Shown: piece after piece, positions 17,310-25,680 of the stretch
Position numbering within the stretch: position 1 is the stretch's first letter
Layout of the letters: every line of letters starts with the position of its first letter
Assembly (NCBI RefSeq): GCF_004522235.1
Contig: NZ_SDLT01000024.1
Coordinates: 62,001-126,000 of the forward strand
Direction: 5' to 3'
DNA: 64,000 bases
Source: Amycolatopsis nivea
Lineage (GTDB): Bacteria; Actinomycetota; Actinomycetes; Mycobacteriales; Pseudonocardiaceae
Notes under the pieces: model-generated
What the model was told of the DNA's origin: nothing
The model's input: the letters and a program-made list of their open reading frames with translations, nothing else
Databases searched by the model: none
Program-made: the position numbers and the translations under genes

Positions 17310-17681
17310 ATGAGCACAGTGGAACTGACCGCGGACAACTTCGACCGGACCGTGACCGACAACGAGTTCGTGCTGATCGACTTCTGGGCAAGCTGGTGCG
17401 GCCCGTGCCGCCAGTTCGCGCCGGTGTTCGAGAAGGCGTCGGAAAAGCACAGCGACATCACCTTCACGAAGGTGGACACCGAAGCCGAGCAGCAGCTCGC
17501 CGCGGCGTTCAACATCCGCTCGATCCCGACGCTCGCCGTGATCCGCGACAAGACCCTCATCTACTCCCAGCCCGGCGCCCTTCCGGAAGCCGCGCTGGAG
17601 GACCTCATCCGCCAGGCCCGCGAGGTCGACATGGACGAGGTACGCAAGGCCGCCGCCGCGCAAGAAGCCGAGCAGGCCTGA
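17310..17681 (+). CDS. trxA: Thioredoxin
   Basis: 123 residues. The active site is FWASWCGPCR with cysteines 30 and 33; the cis-proline is in IRSIPTLAVI. The extra C-terminal tail (VDMDEVRKAAAAQEAEQA) is common in actinobacterial thioredoxins. Soluble, no signal peptide. It would act as a general disulfide reductase. Ends 33 bp before a strong bidirectional terminator shared with the proline dehydrogenase gene. Confidence 0.95.
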   Translation: MSTVELTADNFDRTVTDNEFVLIDFWASWCGPCRQFAPVFEKASEKHSDITFTKVDTEAEQQLAAAFNIRSIPTLAVIRDKTLIYSQPGALPEAALEDLIRQAREVDMDEVRKAAAAQEAEQA

Positions 17682-17713
17682 GCCCGCTGCCACAGGCGCA
17701 ACCCGGGGAAACA

Positions 17714-17749
17714 CGAAGGCCCGGCACCCACCAGGGTGCCGGGCCTTCG
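17714..17749. terminator. Bidirectional terminator
   Basis: Perfect 16-bp stem (CGAAGGCCCGGCACCC / GGGTGCCGGGCCTTCG) with the 4-nt loop ACCA, between convergent trxA and the proline dehydrogenase gene. This is among the strongest hairpins in the window. Confidence 0.85.
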
Positions 17750-17756
17750 CAGCGTT

Positions 17757-18686
17757 TCAGGACCGGGTGACGAGCCCGCGCAGGAAGAACGCGAGGTTCG
17801 CCGGACGCTCGGCCAGCCGGCGCATGAAGTAGCCGTACCACTCGTCGCCGCAGGGCACGTACACGCGCATCGTCTCGCCTTCGGCCGCGAGCCGCTTCTG
17901 CTCCTCGGGCCGGATGCCGTACAGCATCTGGTACTCGTGGTCGCCGGACGTGCGTCCGGCGTCGGCGGCGAGCTTGCCCGCGATCGCGATCATCCGCGGG
18001 TCGTGCGAGGCCACCATCGGGTAGCCCTTGCCCTCCATCAGCACGCGCAGGCAGCGCACGTAGGACTTGTCCACTTCGGACTTGTCCTGGAACGCCACCG
18101 ACTCCGGCTCGGCGTAAGCGCCCTTGCACAGCCGCACGCGCGATCCGGGACCGGACAGCTCGCGGCAGTCCTGCTCGGTGCGGTGCAGGTAGGCCTGCAG
18201 GACCGCGCCCACCCACGGGTACTCGGCGCGCAGCTCGCGGAGGATGCCGAGCGTCGAGTCCGTGGTGGTGTGGTCCTCCATGTCGAGCGTCACCGTCGCG
18301 CCGACCGCTTCGGCCGCCGCGCAGATCTTCCGCGCGTTTTCGAGCGCGACGCCTTCGCCGTCGCCCGGCAGGAACTGCCCGACCGCGGACAGCTTTACCG
18401 AGACGTCCGCGCCCTTGGCGAGGCCCTGTTCGGACAGCGCCGTCAGCAACTCCTCGTACGCCTGCACGGTGGCGGTGGCCTGTGCGGCGTCGGTGGTGTC
18501 TTCGCCGAGGTGGTCGATGGTGATCTTCCGGCCGTCGGCGGCCAGTTCCCGTGCGGCGCGCACGGCGTCGGCGGTAGCCGAGCCGGACACGAACCGGCGC
18601 ACTACGGACCGGGTGACCGGTACCGCTTCGACGAGCGCACGCATCCGCTGCGAACGAGCGGCGGCGAGCAACGGGGCACGCAGCAT
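17757..18686 (-). CDS. Proline dehydrogenase
   Basis: 309 residues, the monofunctional actinobacterial form. It oxidises proline to pyrroline-5-carboxylate with FAD. Family motifs: SVKLSAVGQ, TLDMEDHTTTD, VLQAYLHRTEQD, RVRLCKGAYAEP, and near the C-terminus YVPCGDEWYGYFMRRLAERPAN (substrate-binding Arg pair). It lies 15 bp downstream of pruA and is presumably cotranscribed. Soluble or peripherally membrane-associated. Confidence 0.95.
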   Translation of the reverse strand: MLRAPLLAAARSQRMRALVEAVPVTRSVVRRFVSGSATADAVRAARELAADGRKITIDHLGEDTTDAAQATATVQAYEELLTALSEQGLAKGADVSVKLSAVGQFLPGDGEGVALENARKICAAAEAVGATVTLDMEDHTTTDSTLGILRELRAEYPWVGAVLQAYLHRTEQDCRELSGPGSRVRLCKGAYAEPESVAFQDKSEVDKSYVRCLRVLMEGKGYPMVASHDPRMIAIAGKLAADAGRTSGDHEYQMLYGIRPEEQKRLAAEGETMRVYVPCGDEWYGYFMRRLAERPANLAFFLRGLVTRS

Positions 18687-18701
18687 GACGGTGTCTCCTT
18701 C

Positions 18702-20330
18702 TCAGCCCTGGTGCGGGTAGCGCACGGAGGTCGGCGGCACGAACGTCTCCTTGATCGAGCGCGGGCTCGTCCAGCGGAGCAGGTTGAAGACCGAGCCGGC
18801 CTTGTCGTTCGTGCCCGAGGCGCGCGCCCCGCCGAACGGCTGCTGGCCGACGACCGCGCCGGTCGGCTTGTCGTTGACGTAGAAGTTGCCCGCGGCGAAC
18901 CGCAGCGCCTGCGAAGCCTTCGCGACGGCCGTGCGGTCGTTCGCGATGACGGCACCGGTGAGGGCGTACGAAGCGGTCTCGTCGACCAGCTGCAGCACGG
19001 CGTCGAAGTCAGCGTCTTCGTACACGTAGACCGACAGGATCGGGCCGAAGTACTCGGTGCTGAAGATCTCGTGCTTCGGGTTCGTCGACACGAGGACGGT
19101 CGGCTGCACGAAGTAGCCGACGCTGTCGTCCGCAGTGCCGCCGACGAGGATCTCGACCTCGCTGTCGTTCTTAACGCGCTCGAAGAGCGAGGCGTGCTTG
19201 TCGAAGGCCCGACGGTCGATCACCGCGCCACCGAAGTGCGACAGGTCGGTGACGTCGCCGTACGAGAGCGCAGCGGTCTCGGACGCAAGGCCGTCCTTCA
19301 GCTGCTCCCAGACGCTGCGCGGCACGTACGCCCGCGAAGCGGCGGAGCACTTCTGGCCCTGGTACTCGAAGGCGCCACGGACAAGCGCGGTGCGAAGCAC
19401 GTCGATGTCGGCCGACGGGTGCGCGAGCACGAAGTCCTTGCCGCCGGTCTCGCCGACGAGACGCGGGTAGCTGCGGTAGCCGGCGATGTTCGCGCCGACA
19501 GTGCCCCACAGGTGCTGGAAGGTCGCGGTGGAGCCGGTGAAGTGGATGCCCGCCAGGTCGCGGTGCGTCAGCGCGACCTCGGAGACGGCCTTGCCGTCGC
19601 CCGGCAGCAGGTTGATCACGCCCGGCGGCATGCCGGCCTCTTCGAGCAGCCGCATGGTCAGGTGCGCGGCGAAGCTCTGCGTCGGCGACGGCTTCCACAG
19701 CACGGTGTTGCCCATCAGGGCGGGCGCGGTGGGCAGGTTGCCGGCGATGGCGGTGAAGTTGAAGGGCGTGATCGCGTACACGAAGCCCTCGAGCGGACGG
19801 TGCTCCATCCGGTTCCACACGCCCGGCGAGCTGACCGGCTGCTGGTCGAGGATGCTGCGGCCGAAGGCGACGTTGAAGCGCCAGAAGTCGGCGAGTTCGC
19901 ACGCGGAGTCGATCTCGGCCTGCGTCGCGGTCTTCGACTGACCGAGCATGGTGGCCGCGTTCAGCGTCGAGCGCCACGGGCCGCTCAGCAGGTCAGCGGC
20001 GCGCAGCAGGATCGCCGCACGGTCGTCGTAGGACAGCGCGCGCCACTCCGGAGCGGCCTTCGCGGCGGCAGCGATCGCGTCGGTCGCGTCCTGCTTCGTG
20101 GCGCTCTGGATGGTCCCGAGGACGTGGCCGTGGTTGTGCGGCTGGACAACGTCGATCTTCTCGCCGCCGCCCGCGCGCTGCTCGCCGCCGACGGTGACCG
20201 TCAGGTCGACGGGACCGGCCTGACCCAGTTTCTTCAGCGCACCCTCCAGCTCGGCGCGCTCGGCGCTGCCCGGCGCGTACGTCAGCACCGGCTCGTTCTT
20301 CGGGGCGGGGGTCTGGGTCACGGCGTCCAC
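18702..20330 (-). CDS. pruA: L-glutamate gamma-semialdehyde dehydrogenase
   Basis: 542 residues, ALDH superfamily (ALDH4). It oxidises glutamate semialdehyde/P5C to glutamate with NAD. Visible: ITPFNFTAIAGNLPTAPALM, WKPSPTQSF, GIHFTGSTATF, VGETGGKDFVLAH (general base Glu) and the catalytic cysteine in YQGQKCSAASRAY. Start GTG 20330 with GGGAG 5 nt upstream. Together with proline dehydrogenase it completes proline to glutamate; RocD at 3.9-5.1 kb supplies the same semialdehyde from ornithine. Confidence 0.96.
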   Translation of the reverse strand: MDAVTQTPAPKNEPVLTYAPGSAERAELEGALKKLGQAGPVDLTVTVGGEQRAGGGEKIDVVQPHNHGHVLGTIQSATKQDATDAIAAAAKAAPEWRALSYDDRAAILLRAADLLSGPWRSTLNAATMLGQSKTATQAEIDSACELADFWRFNVAFGRSILDQQPVSSPGVWNRMEHRPLEGFVYAITPFNFTAIAGNLPTAPALMGNTVLWKPSPTQSFAAHLTMRLLEEAGMPPGVINLLPGDGKAVSEVALTHRDLAGIHFTGSTATFQHLWGTVGANIAGYRSYPRLVGETGGKDFVLAHPSADIDVLRTALVRGAFEYQGQKCSAASRAYVPRSVWEQLKDGLASETAALSYGDVTDLSHFGGAVIDRRAFDKHASLFERVKNDSEVEILVGGTADDSVGYFVQPTVLVSTNPKHEIFSTEYFGPILSVYVYEDADFDAVLQLVDETASYALTGAVIANDRTAVAKASQALRFAAGNFYVNDKPTGAVVGQQPFGGARASGTNDKAGSVFNLLRWTSPRSIKETFVPPTSVRYPHQG

Positions 20331-20447
20331 GGCGGCTCCCTTGTTGGCTTACTCGTCGGATGCCCGAAAGATAACGCTGCACGGCGTTCAGGGGTTTGTT
20401 CAAGCGGCTAGAATCGCCCATATGGTTTTGTCCGATCGGCCTACGCG

Positions 20448-22040
20448 ATGACGGCCGCCGAACCGTTCGCCGGCGCCTCGCTGCGGCACGTGCTCGCGAC
20501 GCTCGGCGAACCGCTCGTGCGGGTGCTCGTCGCGCCGCGCGGACTGGGCGTTCCGGTGCAGGACGTGGTGATCCTCGATCCCGAGGACCCGCCCGAAACG
20601 CACCCCGGCGACCTGGTCCTGGTGATCGGCGCGCGCGGCCGGTCGGCAGCGGCGGCGATCCGGGCAGCCGGACGCGCCGGAGCGGCCGCGGTGGCGGTGA
20701 AGGGCGAAGGGGGCACCGACGTCGCGGCGGACGCCGGCGTCGCGCTGCTCACGGTCGGCGCGGAGGCGCGGTGGGAGCAGGTCGAGGCGCTGGCGCGCGG
20801 GGTCGTCGACGCGGCCCGCGCGGGCGGCGAAGCGGAGACCGGCGAGGTGCTCGGCGACCTGTTCGCGCTTGCCCAGACGGTCGCGACGCTCACCGGCGGC
20901 CTGGTCAGCATCGAGGACACCGCGAGCCGCGTCCTGGCGTATTCACGAGCCGGCGACGAGGTCGACGAACTGCGGCGGTTGTCGATCTTGGGCCGCGAAG
21001 GACCGGAGCGGTACCTCGCGATCCTCCGCGAATGGGGCGTCTACCAGCGATTGCGGGCCGGTGAAGGAATCGTGCGCGTGGACGAACGCCCGGAACTGGG
21101 AATCCGCCGCCGCATCGCCGCCGGGATCCACGCCGGATCGCAGCCGCTCGGCACGATCTGGGTCCAGGAAGGCGCGCAGCCGCTGACCGAACAAGCCGAG
21201 GTGGCGCTGCTCGGCGCGAGCAGAACCCTTGCCCCGCAACTGATCCGCGCCCGGACCCTGCCCGATCCGCAGCTTCGGCTGCGCGAGGATTTGCTCGCCG
21301 GGTTGCTGGAAGGACGCGTCGACGCCGAGTCGGTCGCAGACGACATCGGGGCCGATCCGGCGCGTCCAGCACAGGTTTTGGCGTTCACGCTTTCCCGGCA
21401 GCAGACGACGGCCGCTTCGGACCGGTTGCTGCGCCGGGCAGAATTGGTGCACCTGATCGCCGTGCACACCGCGGCCTATCGGCGGACCGCGCTCGTGAGC
21501 GTGCTCGGCGGCCGGGTGTACGCGTTGCTCCCGGATCTGCCGGAACACTCGGATGCGCCGGTGCTGGCGTTGGCGAAGGAAATCGTTGGTGCGGCACGGA
21601 AACACCTCGACGCCCCGGTCCGCGCCGCGCTCGGCGGGGTCGTGCCGAGACTGTCGGACGCAGCGTTGTCGCGCGGCGACGCCGATCGGGTGCTGATGGC
21701 GATGACGCGCGGGCATTGGCCGTCCGACGTCGCGTCGCTGGCTGACGTCCGGGCGGACGTGTTGCTGTCGGAAGTGTTGGCCTACTTGGGAGATCAGCCC
21801 CGGTTGCGTGATCCGCGGCTCGCGCAACTGCGTGCCCACGACGCTGATCACGGTGACATCCTGATCCCCGCTGTGCTGGCGTACCTGAACGCTTTCGGCG
21901 ACGTCCGCACGGCCGCGCGCTCGCTGAACATCCACCCGAACACCGTGCGCTACCGGGTGCGGCGGGCGTCGGAGGTGTCCGGGATCGACCTGACTGATCC
22001 GGCTCAGCGGCTGCTCACTGAACTGTTGCTGCGGCTGTAA
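20448..22040 (+). CDS. PucR-family regulator, probably of proline utilisation
   Basis: 530 residues. N-terminal ligand-binding part, a middle GGDEF-like part, and a C-terminal PucR helix-turn-helix (YLNAFGDVRTAARSLNIHPN then TVRYRVRRASEVSG). It is divergent from pruA across a 117-bp gap. In actinobacteria regulators of this class next to proline genes act as proline-responsive activators, so control of the pruA operon is a reasonable inference. The start ATG at 20448 is the first in frame. Confidence 0.9.
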   Translation: MTAAEPFAGASLRHVLATLGEPLVRVLVAPRGLGVPVQDVVILDPEDPPETHPGDLVLVIGARGRSAAAAIRAAGRAGAAAVAVKGEGGTDVAADAGVALLTVGAEARWEQVEALARGVVDAARAGGEAETGEVLGDLFALAQTVATLTGGLVSIEDTASRVLAYSRAGDEVDELRRLSILGREGPERYLAILREWGVYQRLRAGEGIVRVDERPELGIRRRIAAGIHAGSQPLGTIWVQEGAQPLTEQAEVALLGASRTLAPQLIRARTLPDPQLRLREDLLAGLLEGRVDAESVADDIGADPARPAQVLAFTLSRQQTTAASDRLLRRAELVHLIAVHTAAYRRTALVSVLGGRVYALLPDLPEHSDAPVLALAKEIVGAARKHLDAPVRAALGGVVPRLSDAALSRGDADRVLMAMTRGHWPSDVASLADVRADVLLSEVLAYLGDQPRLRDPRLAQLRAHDADHGDILIPAVLAYLNAFGDVRTAARSLNIHPNTVRYRVRRASEVSGIDLTDPAQRLLTELLLRL

Positions 22041-22080
22041 ATCGGATGCCGCGGGGGTTCGTGATCGCTAAAGTGCCGTC

Positions 22081-22737
22081 GTGGACCTCTTCTTCCGCTC
22101 CTGGAACGCGCTGCAGAACGCCGTGAAATCGCTTGAAGGCGGGCAGTGGCTGGCCCCGTCGGGATGCACCGGCTGGCTGGTGCAGGATCTGGTGTTCCAC
22201 CTGGTCATCGACGCGCAGGACATCCTGATCACGCTCGCGACCCCCGCCGAAGGCGAGCCGACGCACACCGCCGCGCAATACTGGGAACTCGGCACCGACC
22301 TGCCGACCGGCATGGACGAAGAAGGCCTGTTCACCCGCCGCGCGGCGCTCAGCTACGGCTCCACCGCCTGGCTGGCGCACCACTTCGACGACCTCGCCCA
22401 GGCAGCCGGACGCGCCGCCGCGCTCGCGGACCCGGCGTCGAAGGTCGAAACCCGCGACTACGTGCTCACGGTCGCGGACTATTTCGAGACCTACGTCGTG
22501 GAAGCGACGTTGCACCACCTGGACCTCGTCATGCATCTGTCCGGAGTGGACGGTCCAGACGCAGACTGCCTGGCCGCGACCCGGCGAACCGTCGAGACTG
22601 CCCTCGGTTCGCCACTTCCGCCAACCCTGGACGACCAGACCGCGCTCCTGGTAGCGACCGGCCGCCGTGCCGCAACCGACGAGGAAAAAGCGGCATTGGG
22701 GTCGCTGACGGAGAAGCTGCCGATCGTCCTCGGCTAG
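22081..22737 (+). CDS. Maleylpyruvate isomerase-fold (mycothiol-dependent/DinB-like) protein
   Basis: 218 residues from GTG 22081. The N-terminal helical bundle pattern (LFFRSWNALQNAVKSLE, GWLVQDLVFHLVIDAQD) and the later DYFETYVVEATLHHLDLV carry the spaced histidines of the metal-binding MDMPI_N/DinB fold. Members are mycothiol-dependent isomerases or S-transferases; the substrate is unknown. Its TAG stop shares the CTAG palindrome with the stop of the convergent flavin oxidoreductase gene. Confidence 0.78.
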   Translation: MDLFFRSWNALQNAVKSLEGGQWLAPSGCTGWLVQDLVFHLVIDAQDILITLATPAEGEPTHTAAQYWELGTDLPTGMDEEGLFTRRAALSYGSTAWLAHHFDDLAQAAGRAAALADPASKVETRDYVLTVADYFETYVVEATLHHLDLVMHLSGVDGPDADCLAATRRTVETALGSPLPPTLDDQTALLVATGRRAATDEEKAALGSLTEKLPIVLG

Positions 22738-23723
22738 ACCGAAAGCCGTTCCGCCGCAGTCAACTCAGCAAGCGCGGCAAACGATTCGACGCGCGCCGCC
22801 GGCTCGTAAGTACTGGTGCTGACGAGCAACTCGTCCGCCCCGGTCGACTCGACCAGATCCGCGAGACGTGCGCCGACCTCGTCCGGGGTGCCACTGATCT
22901 GCCCGGCCAAGGTGTCATCGAGACGACGGCGTTCGCGGTCGGTCATCGGCAGCGCCAAAATCTCGTCCGCAGGCGAAAGCGGCGGGAAAACGCCATGGCT
23001 GCGCGAGTACACAGTGGACCAAGCCTCGGGCACCAGCAGCCGCCGAGCCTCCTCCGCGGTGTCCGCCACCGCGACCGCTGTCGACACGACGACATAGGGA
23101 TCGTCCACATCGGACCGGAACGTTTCGCGGTACCGCGAAATCGCCTCGACCATCGCACGCTGCCCATGCGCCGGAGCGATCACCAACGGCAACCCGAGCC
23201 CAGCCGCGAGATCCGCACCCGCACCAGTCGCAAGCAAGAACACCGGCACCGACAACCCCTCGGCCGGGATCGCGTGTACCCCGTCGTGCTCGCCCCGGAA
23301 GAACGCGAGAAGCTCGCGAACCTGCCCGTCGAAGCCGTCGGCCGCATCCTTGCCCTGCCCGAGCGCACGCCGCACCGGCTCGATAAACCCGACCGAACGC
23401 CCGATCCCGAGATCGATCCGCCCAGGGAACAAGGACTCCAGAATCCCGAACTGCTCAGCAACCACGAGCGGCCGATGATTGGGCAACATCACGCCCCCGG
23501 ACCCGACCCGGATACGCGAGGTCGCAGACGCGACGGCGGACGCGAGCACCGCAGGCGAAGACCCGGCGACCCCAGGTACGCCATGGTGTTCGGAAACCCA
23601 GAACCGGTGATAGCCGAGAGCTTCGATGTCACGCGCGAACGCGACAGTGTCCTGGATCGCCTGCGCGGTCCCCCGCCCTCGCCGCACGGGCGACCGGTCC
23701 AGCACGGAAATCGGAACGTCCAC
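22734..23723 (-). CDS. LLM-class flavin-dependent oxidoreductase (luciferase-like)
   Basis: About 329 residues. Luciferase-like signatures: RFWVSEHHGVPGVAGSSPAV, RVGSGGVMLPNHRPLVVAEQ, GRIDLGIGRS, then PVFLLATGAGA. This subgroup (often annotated MsnO8-type) uses FMNH2 or F420H2 to oxidise unknown substrates. Start chosen as GTG 23723, giving VDVPISVLDRSPVRRG as in relatives; GTG 23729 is an alternative. Convergent with the preceding gene. Confidence 0.88.
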   Translation of the reverse strand: MDVPISVLDRSPVRRGRGTAQAIQDTVAFARDIEALGYHRFWVSEHHGVPGVAGSSPAVLASAVASATSRIRVGSGGVMLPNHRPLVVAEQFGILESLFPGRIDLGIGRSVGFIEPVRRALGQGKDAADGFDGQVRELLAFFRGEHDGVHAIPAEGLSVPVFLLATGAGADLAAGLGLPLVIAPAHGQRAMVEAISRYRETFRSDVDDPYVVVSTAVAVADTAEEARRLLVPEAWSTVYSRSHGVFPPLSPADEILALPMTDRERRRLDDTLAGQISGTPDEVGARLADLVESTGADELLVSTSTYEPAARVESFAALAELTAAERLSV

Positions 23724-23774
23724 GCCCACGGCAACGCCATCCGGACAGCGCGAATTCCCCGCCCCCACGACCGT

Positions 23775-23829
23775 CCGTGAGGGCCACCCTCACGGTCCCT
23801 GATTCCCTCAGGGTTCCCCTCACGGCCCT
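23775..23829. repeat. Cluster of GTGAGGG/CCCTCAC hairpins
   Basis: Contains a perfect 9-bp stem CCGTGAGGG / CCCTCACGG with a 3-nt loop (23775-23795), a second small stem CCCTGA/TCAGGG (23797-23813) and a third CCCCTCACGG that can pair with the first arm. Similar intergenic GGGGAATCTGATTCCC-type material recurs at 39.6 kb, so this looks like a repeated extragenic element family. Confidence 0.5.
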
Positions 23830-23901
23830 AAAACCGCAGCCGGTGCACCCAACCATCGAGGCACCCACACCTCCCCCGCACCCCGATACGAAGCTCATCT
23901 G

Positions 23902-23958
23902 CGGTCGGTGGGTGCTTGTCAAGGCATCTTTCCCGCCTTGACAAGCACCCACCGACCG
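23902..23958. terminator. 24-bp perfect palindromic stem-loop
   Basis: Left arm 23902-23925 and right arm 23935-23958 are exact reverse complements, with the 9-nt loop ATCTTTCCC. It lies about 78 bp past the stop of the DUF6221 gene (minus strand) and upstream of the flavin oxidoreductase gene, so a factor-independent terminator for the former is the simplest reading. The core CTTGTCAAGG/CCTTGACAAG is the sort found in actinobacterial terminators. Confidence 0.65.
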
Positions 23959-24035
23959 TCAGCACAATCAAGCTTCGGGGTGCCCCACGCAACCCTCAAA
24001 AGCAATGTCGCCGCCAGGCGACGAGCCGAGCCCGC

Positions 24036-24428
24036 TCAAGGCCTCCACCGCTCGCTGTAATCCGGATGGTCCGCATACGGCAACGCCAGCAACCGCAACG
24101 TCAAACACCAATTCGACCCGGCCTCATCCGCGGGCACATGACAGGTCTCACACCAATACTCGCTGCCGTACAACGGAAACCCAGGCACCTTCTCCGACAC
24201 CGTGGTCCGATGCGCGAGCATGATCCGCCGCGTCGCCTCGATCTCGTTGATCATCTGGTTGACCACGTCGAGTTCGAGGTCGCCAAGGGAGCGGACCCGC
24301 TCCTCGAGCCCGACCTTGGCCTCGCCGCGGTTGAGCGACTCGCCGGCCTTGCCCTTCTGCACCGCCTGCATGATCAGCGCCTGCCGCTGTCCGACGCGCG
24401 CGGCCAGGAACGCGATCAGGTCGTCCAC
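24036..24428 (-). CDS. DUF6221 family protein
   Basis: 130 residues from GTG 24428. The N-terminus MDDLIAFLAARVGQRQALI, the middle EIEATRRIMLAHRT and the ending NWCLTLRLLALPYADHPDY (then SERWRP) are the DUF6221 pattern common in streptomycete and related genomes, sometimes near mobile or phage-derived DNA. Two cysteines (YWCETCHVP) could bind a metal. Function unknown. Flanked by large palindromes on the 3' side. Confidence 0.82.
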   Translation of the reverse strand: MDDLIAFLAARVGQRQALIMQAVQKGKAGESLNRGEAKVGLEERVRSLGDLELDVVNQMINEIEATRRIMLAHRTTVSEKVPGFPLYGSEYWCETCHVPADEAGSNWCLTLRLLALPYADHPDYSERWRP

Positions 24429-24620
24429 GACGTCTCCCTCCTCCGGTCCCGGCTCCCCTCCGGTTCCGGCAATAGTCGCACCTCGACCCCGGCGCGTTAC
24501 CGCTTAGCGGTGCACCTCACGGTAATCGACCTCGGAAAAACCAGTACGACCTGCGGAAACATTCGCGAAATTCCCCGCAATGTTGATCACCGAGAGTGAA
24601 CACGCCCGGCGATCGGACGA

Positions 24621-25643
24621 TCACGCCTGGTCGGATCGGGCCTTGCTCGGCTGCACCCGCTTCGGTTCGCCAGGCATTTTCGGGTAGTCCGGCGGGTATG
24701 GCAGTTCCGCACCGCCGAGGTCGCGGTCGTCGCGTTCGTACCACTCCAGCAGCGTCTCCAGCCCGAACGCCTTCTCGTCCATCGGCGCGTGGAGGTCACC
24801 GTGCTCGGCGAGGAAGCCGGGGACGGTCAGGACGTCGAAGTCGTCCGGGTCGACGTCGGCGAGCAAGTCCCAGGTCAGCGGGGTCGACACGGTCGCGCGC
24901 GGGGTGCCGCGCACCGACCAGGAGGAGGCGACCGTCCGGTCCCGGGCCGCCTGGTTGTAGTCGAGGAAGACGCGACCGCCGCGTTCCTCCTTCCACCAGG
25001 AGACCGTCGCCTTGTCCGGGATCCGCCGTTCGACCTCGCGGCCGAGCGCGATCACCGCGTGCCGCACCGCGATGAAGTCCCATTCCGGGCGGATCCGCAC
25101 GAGCACGTGCACGCCGCGGCCGCCGGAGGTCTTCGGGTAGCCGGCGAGCCCGGCGTCGGCGAGCACCTCGCGCACGACGCCGGCGACCTCGACGGCGTTG
25201 GCGAACCCGGCGCGCTCCGGCGGGTCGACGTCGATCCGCAGCTCGTCCGGATGATCCAGGTCAGGACGGCGGACCGGCCACGGGTGGAAGTCGAACGTGC
25301 CGAGGTTGGCCGCCCAGGCGAACACCGCGGGTTCGGTCGGGCAGACCTCGTCGGCGGTGCGGCCGGACGGGAAGGTGATCCGAGCGGTCTCGAGCCAGTC
25401 CGGCGCACCCTTGGGCACGCGCTTGGCGTAGAACCACTCGCCGGTGACGCCGTCGACGTAGCGTTTCAGAGTGGTCGGCCGCTCGCCGATCGCGCGCAGC
25501 AACGGATCGGCCACGGCGAGGTAGTACTCGACCACCTGCCGCTTCGTAATGCCGCGTTCGGGGAAGTAGACCTTGTCCGGGCTCGACACCCGGACGGTGC
25601 GCTCCCCCACCTGGTACTCGACCGGATCGCCGTTTTTGGCCAT
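24621..25643 (-). CDS. LigD-type DNA polymerase/primase (PolDom) protein
   Basis: 340 residues. Archaeo-eukaryotic primase-like polymerase domain of the NHEJ LigD family as a free-standing protein: SPDKVYFPERGITKRQVVEY, ITFPSGRTADEVCPTEP, the metal site in LRIDVDPPE, GYPKTSGGRGVHVLVRI, VFLDYNQAARDRTV, and STPLTWDL. These enzymes add nucleotides at broken ends. Start ATG 25643; upstream in-frame sequence is non-coding. Neither Ku nor the ligase domain is adjacent, though a LigC-type ligase lies 10 kb away. Confidence 0.92.
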   Translation of the reverse strand: MAKNGDPVEYQVGERTVRVSSPDKVYFPERGITKRQVVEYYLAVADPLLRAIGERPTTLKRYVDGVTGEWFYAKRVPKGAPDWLETARITFPSGRTADEVCPTEPAVFAWAANLGTFDFHPWPVRRPDLDHPDELRIDVDPPERAGFANAVEVAGVVREVLADAGLAGYPKTSGGRGVHVLVRIRPEWDFIAVRHAVIALGREVERRIPDKATVSWWKEERGGRVFLDYNQAARDRTVASSWSVRGTPRATVSTPLTWDLLADVDPDDFDVLTVPGFLAEHGDLHAPMDEKAFGLETLLEWYERDDRDLGGAELPYPPDYPKMPGEPKRVQPSKARSDQA

Positions 25644-25680
25644 GCGGCCACCGTAGCCGCGAGTGCCGTACCGTGGCGGG

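Noticed and set aside
17736..20411. Plus-strand open frame of 891 codons
   Set aside because: Antisense shadow of the proline dehydrogenase and pruA genes, low-complexity R/H/V/G composition.
23902..23958. Insertion-sequence terminal inverted repeats
   Set aside because: The arms are only 9 bp apart, with no transposase and no target-site duplication; a hairpin is the better reading.
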